Below are positions 17,112 through 26,156 of a stretch of 64,000 bases of DNA, one piece after another. Made by a program: the position numbers and the translations under genes. Each line of letters starts with the position of its first letter. Position 1 is the first letter of the stretch. Origin of the DNA: Streptomyces silvae (GTDB taxonomy: Bacteria; Actinomycetota; Actinomycetes; Streptomycetales; Streptomycetaceae); the NCBI RefSeq assembly GCF_016745505.1, contig NZ_JAERUC010000196.1:1-64000 (forward strand), given 5' to 3'. The notes under the pieces are model-generated. The model was not told the origin of the DNA, made no database searches, and was given only the letters and a program-made list of their open reading frames with translations.

Positions 17112-17825
17112 TCATCGCATCCGGGGGATGAGCGGCCAGGCAGCTTCGACGACCGCCGCCGGGTCCGCAGTACGCCGCAGATAGGCCTGCAGGGAGAGGG
17201 ACTGCTCGGCCGCCGCGCGCACCTGGAGGCCGTGCAGCTCCTCCAGGCCCATCACCCCGACGGGCTGGTGCTTCTCCCCCATGCGCCGCACCACACGGGC
17301 CGCGGCCACGGCGTCCGCCCGCGCGTCGTGCGCGTCCTCCAGCGACACCCCGTAGTGGGCGCAGAGCGCGTGCAGCGCCCGCTTCCCCTTCCGGTACTTG
17401 TCGACGTGCTTGTCGATCACCAGAGGGTCGATGACGGGTGAAGGAGCGTCGCCCAGGCGCTCGCTGACCGACTCGATGCCGTACCGCCGGCACTCACGGT
17501 CGAGCAGGGACAGGTCGTACCGCGCGTTCATCACCACCAGCGGGGTCCCCGAGCGCAGCCCCTCGGCGACGGCCGCCGCGATCTCCTCGACCGCGGCCGC
17601 GGCCGGCGCCCCGTGCGCGCGGGCCCGTTCCGTCGAGATGCCGTGGATCGCCGATGCCTGCTCCGGTATGGCCACACCGGGATCCAGCAGCCAGGTCCGC
17701 TCCCGCGACACCGATCCGTCCGCCTCGAGCCGGACGACCGCCGCCGTCACGATGCGGTCGGTCTCGACGTCCGTCCCCGTGGTCTCCAGGTCGAACGCCA
17801 GCAGCGGTCCGCTGATCCAGCTCAT
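17112..17825 (-). CDS. DnaQ-like 3'-5' exonuclease
   Basis: DEDDh exonuclease of the DNA polymerase III epsilon type, 237 residues. Exo I is FDLETTG with catalytic Asp12 and Glu14; Exo II is MNARYDLSLL; Exo III is HDARADA with the histidine and final aspartate. The start is decided by a perfect AGGAGGT five bases before the ATG at 17825; longer in-frame starts read through that site. It is too short to include other polymerase domains, so it may act in repair or RNA turnover. It lies downstream of the HEPN gene on the same strand, 78 bases away, and may share its transcript. Confidence 0.92.
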   Translation of the reverse strand: MSWISGPLLAFDLETTGTDVETDRIVTAAVVRLEADGSVSRERTWLLDPGVAIPEQASAIHGISTERARAHGAPAAAAVEEIAAAVAEGLRSGTPLVVMNARYDLSLLDRECRRYGIESVSERLGDAPSPVIDPLVIDKHVDKYRKGKRALHALCAHYGVSLEDAHDARADAVAAARVVRRMGEKHQPVGVMGLEELHGLQVRAAAEQSLSLQAYLRRTADPAAVVEAAWPLIPRMR

Positions 17826-17903
17826 CCCGTACCTCCTCATATGGTGCGTTCCCCCAAGTGATGACCACCTTCGCACGCACCACTGACAACGCCGGAAGGG
17901 GCG

Positions 17904-19136
17904 TCAGGAGACGGGCCTGGAGTCCGTCCAGACCGACTCGAACTCCTCGCGGTAGGTCTCGAAGAGGCCGTGCTCGCTGTCCTGCCCCGCCCTGACCACC
18001 GCACGCCCTCCGCCGCGCAGCACCAGCACGGGCGCCTCCATGCCGCGTGCGCGCCGCAGATACGGCTGGACGACCCCCACCGCGTCGGGCCCGTCCCCGT
18101 CCACCAGGTACGCCGTGAACCTCGGCGTCTCGTCGAAGACGTGGATCTGGAAGGCGCCCGGGTCGCGGAGCTTGGAGCGGACCCGGCGCATATGGAGGAT
18201 GTTCATCTCCACGGACCGGCTCAGCTCGCCCTTCTTGAGACCCAGTTCGCGCTCCCGGCGCTTGACCGCGCTGCTCGCCGGGTTGATGAACAGCAGCCGG
18301 ACCCGGCAGCCCGACTCGGCGAGGCGGACCAGCCGGCGCCCCGAGAAGTTCTGGGTGAGGAGGTTGAGCCCGATGCCGATCGCGTCCAGCCGGCGGGCCC
18401 CGCCGAACAGGTCCTCGGCGGGCAGCTGGCGCTGCAGCCTCACCCGGTCCGGGTGGACGGAGACCACGTCGGCGTACCGGTCGCCGACCAGCTCCTCCAC
18501 GGCGTCGACCGGCAGCCGCTCGGCGGACGGGACCGCGGCTCCGCTGCCGAGGATCTCCAGGAGCCGCGCGGAGGCCCGCTCGGCCTGCGCCAGGACGGCC
18601 TCGTTCAGCGCGCGGTTGCGGGAGACGACGTTGCGCGCGACCTCCAGCTCGTCCAGGGCGAGCTCCACCTCGCGGCGGTCGTCGAAGTACGGCTCGAAGC
18701 ACGGCCAGTGCTGGACCATCAGCTCCCGCAGCTGCGGGAGCGTGAGGAAGCTCAGGACGTTGTCGTCGGCCGGGTCCAGCAGATAGCCCTTGCGGCGGGA
18801 GACCTCCCGGACCGCGACGGCGCGCTGCACCCACTCCTGCCCCGCCGGCCCCGCGGCGGCCACCACCCAGTCCTCGCCGTGCACCGGCTCGTAGATCGGC
18901 CGGATCACGGCGGAGACCACGGCGCGCAGCCGCTGTTCCACCAGATTCAGCCAGATGTACGCCCGCCCGGCGCGCTGGGCCCGCGTGCGGACCTCGTTCC
19001 AGGCGTCCGCTCCCCAGTTGAGATCGGCACCGATCTCCATGGGCTGTGCGAGGGAGACAGCACCTGGCGGGGCATCGGTCGATTCCCCCTCGTGACCCGC
19101 GTCACCTGGGGGCAGCTCGAACCCTCCCGAGCTCAC
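17904..19136 (-). CDS. SAV2148-type HEPN domain protein with PLD-like C-terminal half
   Basis: A 410-residue cytoplasmic protein. After a disordered N-terminus, residues about 40-100 (YIWLNLVEQRLRAVVSAVIR, then EDWV) match a Swt1-type HEPN helical domain. Residues about 240-400 contain FSGRRLVRLAESGCRVRLLF followed by INPASSAVKRRE and a FTAYLVDGD strand, reminiscent of DUF5919/phospholipase-D-like sensor domains. The protein is conserved in Streptomyces. HEPN proteins are often RNases or RNA-binding parts of stress and defence systems, but a role here is inference. The GTG at 19136 is preferred because GGAAGG precedes it and it yields the usual family length; TTG at 19172 is the alternative. 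The exonuclease gene follows. Confidence 0.8.
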   Translation of the reverse strand: MSSGGFELPPGDAGHEGESTDAPPGAVSLAQPMEIGADLNWGADAWNEVRTRAQRAGRAYIWLNLVEQRLRAVVSAVIRPIYEPVHGEDWVVAAAGPAGQEWVQRAVAVREVSRRKGYLLDPADDNVLSFLTLPQLRELMVQHWPCFEPYFDDRREVELALDELEVARNVVSRNRALNEAVLAQAERASARLLEILGSGAAVPSAERLPVDAVEELVGDRYADVVSVHPDRVRLQRQLPAEDLFGGARRLDAIGIGLNLLTQNFSGRRLVRLAESGCRVRLLFINPASSAVKRRERELGLKKGELSRSVEMNILHMRRVRSKLRDPGAFQIHVFDETPRFTAYLVDGDGPDAVGVVQPYLRRARGMEAPVLVLRGGGRAVVRAGQDSEHGLFETYREEFESVWTDSRPVS

Positions 19137-19515
19137 CCGTGTACCGCCTTCCACTCCCCCACCAACGATCAAGGAAGGGTACTCCGGTAGCGGGAGCCGG
19201 TGCAGCAGGATGCACAGGCTCCTTACTCAACTCTCCTATGCGGCAGGCTCGTTCCTTGCGGTGAGATCGGGTGGAGTGAGATGGTTCATAGTGATTGCGC
19301 ACCCCCTCGCACGCCGCATGACGGACGGAGGAGCGGCCCGGCGGCCCGGACCCCTGTCCGGGCGACACCGAGGTGTCCCAGGTTGACCGGCACGGCGGGA
19401 AGACGCGACGGGACCCGGCCGCACCGGTCGACGTACTAGGTACAGGACCGTCTTTCGGGGAGTATCGGGGCGAAAACCCCCCAGCACCCGGATCAGAAGT
19501 GGAAGAGTCCTATCT
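19137..19515. other. 379-base intergenic region between the divergent HEPN and glgX genes
   Basis: No gene is supported. It must contain both promoters. Notable sequence: GTGCAGCAGGATGCAC at 19200-19215, an inverted repeat with five-base arms. I could not identify convincing -35/-10 pairs by eye. Confidence 0.5.
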
Positions 19516-21672
19516 ATGCAGGTCTGGCCGGGACACGCGTATCCCCTCGGCGCCACGTACGACGGCGCAGGAACCAACTTCGCGGTCTTCTCGGAGGCCG
19601 CCGACCGAATCGAGTTGTGCCTGCTGCACGACGACGGTTCAGAAACGGCGGTGGAACTCCGCGAGACCGACGCCTTCGTCCGTCACGCCTATCTGCCCGG
19701 GGTGATGCCGGGGCAGCGCTACGGCTTCCGGGTGCACGGACCGTACGAGCCGCAGCGCGGACAGCGGTGCAATTCCGCGAAACTGCTCCTCGATCCGTAC
19801 GCACGTGCGATCTCGGGGCAGATCCAGTGGGGCGAGGCCGTCTACGGCTACCCGTTCGGCAAGCCGGACGAGCGCAACGACCTCGACTCGGCGCCGCACA
19901 CGATGAGCTCCGTCGTGGTCAATCCGTACTTCGACTGGGGCGACGACCGCCGCCCCCGTACGGACTACCACCGCACGGTGATCTACGAGGCCCATGTGAA
20001 GGGCCTGACAATGCTCCACCCGGGTCTGCCCGAGGAGCTGCGCGGCACGTACGCGGGGCTGGCGCACCCCGAGATCATCGCGCATCTGACCGAGCTGGGC
20101 GTCACGGCGATCGAGCTGATGCCGGTGCACCAGTTCGTCCAGGACCACCGGCTCGCCGACGCCGGGCTGGCCAACTACTGGGGCTACAACACCATCGGCT
20201 TCTTCGCCCCGCACAACGCGTACGCCTCCTGGGGCGACCGCGGTGAGCAGGTGCTGGAGTTCAAGCAGGCCGTGAAGGCGCTGCACCAGGCGGGCATCGA
20301 GGTGATCCTCGACGTGGTCTACAACCACACGGCCGAGGGCAACCACCTCGGTCCGACGCTCTCCTTCCGGGGCCTGGACAACGCCTCGTACTACCGGCTG
20401 GCGGACGACCAGAAGTACTACATGGACACCACCGGCACGGGGAACTCCCTGCTGATGCGGTCCCCGCACGTCCTCCAGCTGATCATGGACTCCCTGCGGT
20501 ACTGGGTGACCGAGATGCATGTGGACGGTTTCCGCTTCGACCTGGCCGCGACCCTCGCACGCCAGTTCCACGAGGTGGACCGGCTGTCCTCGTTCTTCGA
20601 CCTGGTGCAGCAGGACCCGGTGGTCAGTCAGGTGAAGCTGATCGCCGAGCCCTGGGACGTGGGCGAGGGCGGTTACCAGGTGGGGAACTTCCCGCCGCTG
20701 TGGACCGAGTGGAACGGCAAGTACCGGGACACGGTGCGGGACCTGTGGCGGGGCGAGCCCCGGACCCTCGCGGAGTTCGCCGGGCGTCTCACGGGCTCCT
20801 CGGACCTCTACCAGGACGACGGCAGGCGCCCGCTGGCCTCGATCAACTTCACCACCTGCCACGACGGCTTCACGCTGCACGACCTGGTCTCGTACAACGA
20901 CAAGCGCAACGACGCCAACGGCGAGGGCAACCGGGACGGCGAGAGCCACAACCGCTCGTGGAACTGCGGAGCGGAGGGGGAGACCGACGACAAGGAGGTC
21001 CTGGAGCTGCGCAGCCGTCAGATGCGCAACTTCATCGCCACGCTGATGCTCTCCCAGGGCGTGCCGATGCTGAGCCACGGCGACGAGTTCGCCCGGACGC
21101 AGCGGGGCAACAACAACGGCTACTGCCAGGACAACGAGCTCTCCTGGGTCCACTGGCCCGATCCGGCGGCGGCTTCGCGCGGCGAGGACGGCGAGGAGGA
21201 CGCCGGCGGTACGGACACGAGTCTGCTGGAGTTCACCCGGGCCATGGTCTGGCTGCGCCGCGACCACCCGGTCTTCCGGCGCAGACGCTTCTTCCACGGC
21301 CGCCCGGTGGAGGGCACGCACGACGAGCTGTCGGACATCGCGTGGTTCACCCCCCGGGGGGACGAGATGACCCAGCGGGACTGGCAGGCGGCGCACGCGA
21401 AGGCCATGACGGTCTTCCTGAACGGCCACGCCATCTCGGAGCCGGGGCCACGCGGGGAGCGGATCTCCGACGACTCGTTCCTGCTCATGTTCAACGCGGG
21501 CGCGGAGACACTGGAGTTCGCCGTCCCGATGAACCACGGCAAGCAGTGGCAGGTCGTCGTGGACACGGCGATCCCGGACGGGGTGCCGCCGGGGGCCGGG
21601 CCCAAGGTGTCGGCGGGCGAGCGGGTGACGCTCGTCGGGCGGAGCCTGACGGTGCTCAAGCGTCCGGCGTAG
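19516..21672 (+). CDS. glgX: Glycogen debranching enzyme GlgX
   Basis: Cytoplasmic GH13 isoamylase-type enzyme that hydrolyses alpha-1,6 branches of glycogen, 718 residues. An N-terminal CBM48-like beta-sandwich (residues 1-150; PLGATYDGAGTNFAVFSEAA) precedes the catalytic barrel. The catalytic residues are Asp342 (DGFRFDLA), Glu378 (LIAEPWD) and Asp450 (TCHDGF), and the region I motif DVVYNHTAEG is at 266-275. A C-terminal beta domain completes the usual length. GGAAGAG about eight bases upstream supports the ATG. The products feed TreY and TreZ encoded downstream; a hairpin separates glgX from treY. Confidence 0.97.
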   Translation: MQVWPGHAYPLGATYDGAGTNFAVFSEAADRIELCLLHDDGSETAVELRETDAFVRHAYLPGVMPGQRYGFRVHGPYEPQRGQRCNSAKLLLDPYARAISGQIQWGEAVYGYPFGKPDERNDLDSAPHTMSSVVVNPYFDWGDDRRPRTDYHRTVIYEAHVKGLTMLHPGLPEELRGTYAGLAHPEIIAHLTELGVTAIELMPVHQFVQDHRLADAGLANYWGYNTIGFFAPHNAYASWGDRGEQVLEFKQAVKALHQAGIEVILDVVYNHTAEGNHLGPTLSFRGLDNASYYRLADDQKYYMDTTGTGNSLLMRSPHVLQLIMDSLRYWVTEMHVDGFRFDLAATLARQFHEVDRLSSFFDLVQQDPVVSQVKLIAEPWDVGEGGYQVGNFPPLWTEWNGKYRDTVRDLWRGEPRTLAEFAGRLTGSSDLYQDDGRRPLASINFTTCHDGFTLHDLVSYNDKRNDANGEGNRDGESHNRSWNCGAEGETDDKEVLELRSRQMRNFIATLMLSQGVPMLSHGDEFARTQRGNNNGYCQDNELSWVHWPDPAAASRGEDGEEDAGGTDTSLLEFTRAMVWLRRDHPVFRRRRFFHGRPVEGTHDELSDIAWFTPRGDEMTQRDWQAAHAKAMTVFLNGHAISEPGPRGERISDDSFLLMFNAGAETLEFAVPMNHGKQWQVVVDTAIPDGVPPGAGPKVSAGERVTLVGRSLTVLKRPA

Positions 21673-21686
21673 ACCGTTGGGGTGAC

Positions 21687-21718
21687 GGACCGGCCGGGCG
21701 GGCGTGCCCGGCCGGTCC
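21687..21718 (+). terminator. 13-bp hairpin between glgX and treY
   Basis: Arms GGACCGGCCGGGC and GCCCGGCCGGTCC are perfectly complementary around a six-base loop, 15 bases after the glgX stop. It may end or attenuate the glgX transcript before treY. Confidence 0.75.
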
Positions 21719-21769
21719 GGGTGGCGCAGAAGGTGGGAGAGAGGCGTCCGGCTGGGTACGTACGAGTCC

Positions 21770-24163
21770 ATGACGCCCACCGCCACGTACCGGCTGCAGC
21801 TCCAACCGGACTTCCCGTTCGCCGCCGCCGCGGACGCCGTGCCGTACCTCGCCGAGCTCGGTGTCTCCCATCTGCATCTGTCCCCCGTCCTGGAGGCCGT
21901 GCCGGGGTCCGGGCACGGTTACGACGTCGTCGACCACAGCACGGTGCGGGCCGAGTTCGGCGGCGAGGAGGGCCTGCGGGAGCTGGCCGGCACGGCGCGC
22001 GCCCACGGTCTCGGGCTGATCCTGGACATCGTGCCGAACCACATGGCCGCCGCGCCCCGGCACAACCTGCCGCTGTGGGAGGTGCTGCGCGAGGGCCCGG
22101 AGTCCCCGTACGCCCGCTGGTTCGACATCGACTGGGCGGCGGGCGGCGGCAAGGTGCTGCTGCCCGTGCTGGCGGGGCGCATCGGCGAGGAGAGCGACGG
22201 ATTCGAACCGGGCACCCGGGACGACGGCACGCCGGTGCTCCGTTACGGCGATCTGGAGTTCCCGCTGCGCGAGGGTACGGCGGACCTCGCGCTGCCGGAG
22301 CTGCTGGCCGCCCAGCACTACCGGCTCGCCTGGTGGCGGCTGGCCAGGACGGAGCTGAACTACCGGCGGTTCTTCACCATCTCCGAACTGATCGGTGTCC
22401 GGGTGGAGCACCCCGAGGTGTTCGCCGCCACCCACGGCAAGATCCTCGAACTGGTCCGCGAGGGGGTCGTCGACGGTCTGCGCATCGACCACCCGGACGG
22501 GCTGGCGGACCCCGCCGCGTATCTGGGGCGGCTCGGTGACGCGACCGGCGGGCGGTGGACGGTGGTCGAGAAGATCCTCACCGGTGACGAGGCCCTGCCG
22601 GCCGGCTGGGCCGTCGCGGGGACCACCGGCTACGACGCGCTGCACCGGATCGACGGCCTGTTCACCGACCCGATGGGCGCGGCGGACCTGCTCGGCCGCT
22701 ACCGGGACTTCGCGGGCCCTCCCGGGGACCGCGGCGGCTACTGGACCGCGACCGTCCGCCGGGCGGCGTACCGCGTGGTCACCCATGAGCTGGCCGCGGA
22801 GACGGAGTGGCTGACGCGTCTGGCCGTCGAGGTGTGCGCCGGGGACACGGCCCTGCGCGACCACGCGCCGTGGGCGCTCCACACGGCGGTCCGTGAGCTC
22901 CTGGTGCGGGTGCCCGTCTACCGGCCGTACGTGACCGCGGGCGGCCCGCTCACCGAGATCGCGGAGTCGACGCTCCCGGCCGAGGCGGTGCGGGACGCCA
23001 AGGCGGTGTTCTCGGTCTCGCAGGAGGCGGAGGCCGTCGACGTGGTGCGGGACCTCGCGCTGGGCCGGCTGGGCGACGGGCCGGCGCACGCGGCGTTCTG
23101 CGCCCGGTTCGCGCAGACGGCGTCCGCGCTGCACGCCAAGTCGGTGGAGGACACCGCGTTCTACCGTTACGTCCCGCTGATCTCGGCGACCGAGGTGGGC
23201 GGCGACCCGGGCCGGCCGGCGGTGAGCCCGGAGGAGTTCCACGCGTTCTGCGCGAGGATCGCACGGGACTGGCCGGCGACCGGCACGGTGCTGACCACCC
23301 ACGACACCAAGCGCAGCGGGGATCTGCGGGCCCGGATCGCGGTGCTGTCCGAGTGCCCCGAGCGCTGGTCCGCGCTGGTGGCGCAGCTGTCCAGGGCCGC
23401 GTCCGCGCCTGCCCCGGACCCGCAGCTGGCCTGGCAGGCCTGGCAGTCCGCGTACGGCTGTGTGGGCCTGCCCGCCGGGGAGATGGCGGGGAGGCTGGAG
23501 CCGGCCCTGCTGAAGTCCGTCCGGGAGGCGGGCCTGTTCACCAGCTGGACCGAGCCGGATCCCGCGTACGAGCGGGCGGTGACCGACTTCGTGGCGGCCG
23601 GTCCGGGCAGCGACGCTGGCGAGGCGCGCACGCTGCTGGCCAGGTTCGCGGAGACGCTCGCTCCCTTCGTACGGGCCAATGTGCTGGGTGCCGCGCTGGT
23701 GCACCTCACGATGCCCGGCGTGCCCGATCTCTACCAGGGCACGGAGCGGGAGTACATCGCGCTGGTCGACCCGGACAACCGGCGGCCGTTCACCAGGCCC
23801 TCCTCGGGCGCCGACGAGAAGGCCGCACTGACGACGGCGGCGCTGCGTCTGCGCCGGGAGCGCCCGGAGCTCTTCGGCGAGTCGGCCACGTACGCCCCGC
23901 TGACGGCGCGGGGCGCCGCGGCCGCGCACTGCCTGGCGTTCTGCCGGTCGGGCGAGGTGGTCACGGCGGTGACCCGGCTGTCGTTGCGGCTGGAGGAGGA
24001 GGGCGGCTGGCGCGACACGGAGCTGGCGCTGCCCGACGAGGGACCGTGGGCCGATCTCCTGGCGGAAGGGCGGGAGTTCACGGGGCCCGTGGTGCCGGTG
24101 GCGGAGCTCTTCACGGACCGGCCGGTGGCGCTGCTGGTGAGGGCGGGTACGGAAGGGCGCTGA
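21770..24163 (+). CDS. treY: Maltooligosyltrehalose synthase TreY
   Basis: GH13 transglucosidase that converts the reducing-end alpha-1,4 bond of malto-oligosaccharides to alpha-1,1, the first step of the TreYZ route to trehalose. The protein has 797 residues. The N-terminus TATYRLQLQPDFPFAAA and LGVSHLHLSPVLEAVPGS are signatures of the family; catalytic Asp240 is in DGLRIDHPDGL and Glu267 in VVEKIL. VPDLYQGTE near the C-terminus is also typical. The ATG at 21770 gives the standard N-terminus but has no clear ribosome-binding site; GGGAGAGAGG is 26 bases away. TreZ is encoded 4.5 kb downstream rather than adjacent. Confidence 0.96.
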   Translation: MTPTATYRLQLQPDFPFAAAADAVPYLAELGVSHLHLSPVLEAVPGSGHGYDVVDHSTVRAEFGGEEGLRELAGTARAHGLGLILDIVPNHMAAAPRHNLPLWEVLREGPESPYARWFDIDWAAGGGKVLLPVLAGRIGEESDGFEPGTRDDGTPVLRYGDLEFPLREGTADLALPELLAAQHYRLAWWRLARTELNYRRFFTISELIGVRVEHPEVFAATHGKILELVREGVVDGLRIDHPDGLADPAAYLGRLGDATGGRWTVVEKILTGDEALPAGWAVAGTTGYDALHRIDGLFTDPMGAADLLGRYRDFAGPPGDRGGYWTATVRRAAYRVVTHELAAETEWLTRLAVEVCAGDTALRDHAPWALHTAVRELLVRVPVYRPYVTAGGPLTEIAESTLPAEAVRDAKAVFSVSQEAEAVDVVRDLALGRLGDGPAHAAFCARFAQTASALHAKSVEDTAFYRYVPLISATEVGGDPGRPAVSPEEFHAFCARIARDWPATGTVLTTHDTKRSGDLRARIAVLSECPERWSALVAQLSRAASAPAPDPQLAWQAWQSAYGCVGLPAGEMAGRLEPALLKSVREAGLFTSWTEPDPAYERAVTDFVAAGPGSDAGEARTLLARFAETLAPFVRANVLGAALVHLTMPGVPDLYQGTEREYIALVDPDNRRPFTRPSSGADEKAALTTAALRLRRERPELFGESATYAPLTARGAAAAHCLAFCRSGEVVTAVTRLSLRLEEEGGWRDTELALPDEGPWADLLAEGREFTGPVVPVAELFTDRPVALLVRAGTEGR

Positions 24164-24228
24164 GGTACGTCCCGCGACGCAGGGCGAGCGCCGGCAGGCC
24201 GGTGTGCCGTCGCGGGCGTGGAGGCACC

Positions 24229-24251
24229 GCCCCCGGCTTCAGGCCGGGGGC
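24229..24251. terminator. Bidirectional hairpin between treY and the FHA gene
   Basis: Arms GCCCCCGGC and GCCGGGGGC flank a five-base loop between two convergent genes. The right arm overlaps the last codons of the FHA gene. Confidence 0.65.
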
Positions 24252-24805
24252 ATGGGCAGCGACGCGATGAGCCGGAAGGACATCCGGCCGAAGCTCACCT
24301 GGTCGCCGTCGCGCACCACGACCGCGCCGACGACCCGCTGGCCGTTGACGCAGGTGCCGTTGGTCGAGCCGAGGTCGCGCAGGATCCACCGGCTGCCGTG
24401 CGCGGTCAGTTCGGCGTGCAGCCGGGACACCGTCTCGTGGCTGAGCCGGAGTCCGTTGCCCGGGTCGCGGCCGATGCGCAGCGGCTGCGGGCCGGGCAGG
24501 GGCAGCAGGAGTTTGGGGAGCCGCTCGGACTGCCACGCCCGGCGCACCCGGGCGGGAAAGGCCGAGACCCCGCCCACCGCGCGGAAGAGGCCGCGGGACC
24601 AGCGCCCGCCCGGTTCCAGGTCCGAGGTGAGCGCCTTCAGCTCCTCCGACCGCCGGGCGGTCAGGGCCAGTTCCATGCGGCGCAGGAAGGTGTCGTGGGA
24701 GAGCTTGCCCTGTGCGGCGCCGTCTCTGAGCACACCGAGTACACGGTCGCGCTCGGCGTCCGAGAGCCGCGCGGGATACGTGGAGGACTCGAAGGAGGAC
24801 GTCAC
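24239..24805 (-). CDS. DUF1707 and FHA domain protein
   Basis: A 188-residue cytoplasmic protein. Residues about 9-62 form a DUF1707 domain (RLSDAERDRVLGVLRDGAAQ, then GKLSHDTFLRRME). Residues about 108-180 form a forkhead-associated domain with the phosphothreonine-binding pattern IGRDPGNGLRLSHETVSRLH and LRDLGSTNGTCVNG. FHA domains read Ser/Thr kinase signals, so the protein is probably a phospho-dependent adaptor or regulator. It starts with GTG; no strong ribosome-binding site is visible. It is convergent with treY and divergent from the first acetyltransferase gene. Confidence 0.9.
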   Translation of the reverse strand: MTSSFESSTYPARLSDAERDRVLGVLRDGAAQGKLSHDTFLRRMELALTARRSEELKALTSDLEPGGRWSRGLFRAVGGVSAFPARVRRAWQSERLPKLLLPLPGPQPLRIGRDPGNGLRLSHETVSRLHAELTAHGSRWILRDLGSTNGTCVNGQRVVGAVVVRDGDQVSFGRMSFRLIASLPMPPA

Positions 24806-24931
24806 AGCACCGATTGTCGGTCCGGGAGGCCCGAGGTGTCCAGACGATGCCCGTTTCCGGCCTTCCTGACCTGGGCGGCAGTGGATAAATACCGCTCGCC
24901 GGGCGGCGGGAAGTTGTTAGGGTCACGCGCT

Positions 24932-24949
24932 GCCGCCTTCGGAGGCGGC
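24932..24949 (+). promoter_or_regulatory. 7-bp hairpin in the leader of the first acetyltransferase gene
   Basis: GCCGCCT and AGGCGGC pair around a TCGG loop, ending ten bases before the GAGGAG ribosome-binding site of the GTG-started gene at 24970. It might influence translation initiation; no peptide frame accompanies it. Confidence 0.35.
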
Positions 24950-24969
24950 GTACACGTCGAGGAGACCCT

Positions 24970-25929
24970 GTGACCCCTGCACCACCGGAACTGACCATCC
25001 GTCCGCTCACCGGAGCGGACGAACTCGGTCTCTTCCAGCGGCTTTCCTATGTGCTCGACCATGAGCTCGCCGATGACCTGGCGACGGGCCGCCGCCGCCC
25101 CGAGTGGATGTGGGTGGCGCTGCGCGGCGGTCACGTCGTGGCCCGGATCGCCTGGTGGACGGGTGAGAAGGGCGGCGCTCCCCAGCTCCTGGACTTCTTC
25201 GACGTGGACGACTCCCTGCCGGAGCCTGAGCGCGGGTCGATCGGGCTGGAGCTGGTGGAGCGGGCGACCGCCGCCGTCGTCCCGGCCGGTAACGCCCGTC
25301 CGGAGTACGGCCGTTACCTCCCGCCGGACTGGCGCGAGGACCCCGCCTCGCGCGAGGTCGTGGAGGCCCGGATACTGGTCATGGAGGCGACCGGTGCCCG
25401 GCTGCTGGTCGAGCGGCTGCGCCTGGAGTGGCGGGCCGGCACGCCGGTGCCCGAGGACTCCGGCCGGCTGGTCTTCCGCCCGGTCACCGGACGCGAGGAC
25501 CTCCTCGCGCTGATGACCCCGGTGATGGAAGGCACCCTGGACGCGCACGGCCGGCAGGACCTGGCGTCCGGACTGAGCGCCCGCGAGGCCGCGGAGAAGC
25601 AGTACGACGAGGAGTTCGCCGGTCTCCGGTCGCCTCAGGAGTGGTGGCGGATCGCGGAGCTGCCGGGCGGGGAGCCGGTCGGCTTCGTCGTTCCGGCGCG
25701 CAACAACTACCACCCGATGATCGCCTACATCGGGGTCCTGCCGGCGCACCGGGGGCACGGCTACATCGACGACGTCCTGGCCGAGGGCACCCGGGTGCTC
25801 GCCGCGCAGGGCGTGGAGCGCATCAGGGCGGCGACCGACCTCGGCAACGTACCGATGGCGAAGTCCTTCGCGCGCCTGGGCTACGTCAACTTCGAGCGCG
25901 CCTTCGACATGGTGTGGGACCAGCCCTAG
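24970..25929 (+). CDS. GNAT-family N-acetyltransferase
   Basis: A 319-residue two-lobed protein. The C-terminal lobe carries the acetyl-CoA-binding pattern in IGVLPAHRGHGYIDDVLAEG (about residues 255-275) and the following ATDLGNVPMAKSFARLGYV. The N-terminal half resembles a degenerate second GNAT lobe. A GAGGAG five bases upstream supports the GTG start. The gene at 26157 encodes a clear paralogue with the same layout (GVVPEARGHGYGYDLLVE). The acceptor substrate is unknown. Confidence 0.87.
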   Translation: MTPAPPELTIRPLTGADELGLFQRLSYVLDHELADDLATGRRRPEWMWVALRGGHVVARIAWWTGEKGGAPQLLDFFDVDDSLPEPERGSIGLELVERATAAVVPAGNARPEYGRYLPPDWREDPASREVVEARILVMEATGARLLVERLRLEWRAGTPVPEDSGRLVFRPVTGREDLLALMTPVMEGTLDAHGRQDLASGLSAREAAEKQYDEEFAGLRSPQEWWRIAELPGGEPVGFVVPARNNYHPMIAYIGVLPAHRGHGYIDDVLAEGTRVLAAQGVERIRAATDLGNVPMAKSFARLGYVNFERAFDMVWDQP

Positions 25930-25965
25930 CCGACCGGCCGTAAGAAACCGGCTGCAAAAAAGCGG

Positions 25966-25994
25966 TGGACGCGGCATTCCGGGGGCCGTAGTGT
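25966..25994 (+). promoter_or_regulatory. Candidate promoter of the leader peptide/acetyltransferase transcript
   Basis: TGGACG (25966-25971), a 17-base spacer and TAGTGT (25989-25994) form a reasonable match to the Streptomyces vegetative promoter. Transcription would start near 26001, about 37 bases before the leader-peptide ATG. Confidence 0.4.
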
Positions 25995-26037
25995 CGGCGC
26001 CCGGACACCCGCCCGGACAGGGAAGGAGGCGAAGGAC

Positions 26038-26124
26038 ATGCGTGGCAACAGCGTCGACACCATCCGCAGCACCATGTTCACGCGCTCCCGTTCCGTCCGC
26101 AGGACGGTGTCGGACTCGGTCTGA
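26038..26124 (+). CDS. Leader peptide (28 aa) upstream of an acetyltransferase gene
   Basis: Short frame encoding MRGNSVDTIRSTMF and then a tail TRSRSVRRTVSDSV. It is rich in arginine, serine and threonine, about 60 percent of residues. It has a very good ribosome-binding site, GGAAGGAGG, eight bases before the ATG, better than that of most genes here. It ends 32 bases before the GNAT gene at 26157. The region between contains two competing hairpins, one of which is partly covered by the end of this frame. I infer a cis-acting leader peptide rather than a functional product; a genuine small protein is the alternative. Confidence 0.6.
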   Translation: MRGNSVDTIRSTMFTRSRSVRRTVSDSV

Positions 26125-26145
26125 CCGGGGGCGCCGAGTCCCCGG
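26112..26145 (+). promoter_or_regulatory. Two mutually exclusive hairpins in front of the second acetyltransferase gene
   Basis: Hairpin A pairs GGACTCGG (26112-26119, inside the leader frame) with CCGAGTCC (26134-26141). Hairpin B pairs CCGGGG (26125-26130) with CCCCGG (26140-26145), and its right arm takes the first two bases of the gene's GGAGGA ribosome-binding site (26144-26149). The two hairpins share bases and cannot form together. A ribosome reaching the leader stop at 26122-26124 would block A and so favour B, reducing downstream translation. This is the geometry of a translational attenuator. Confidence 0.55.
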
Positions 26146-26156
26146 AGGACCTCACC

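Noticed and set aside
19639..21786. A 715-codon minus-strand frame opposite glgX
   Set aside because: Antisense shadow of a clear GH13 gene.
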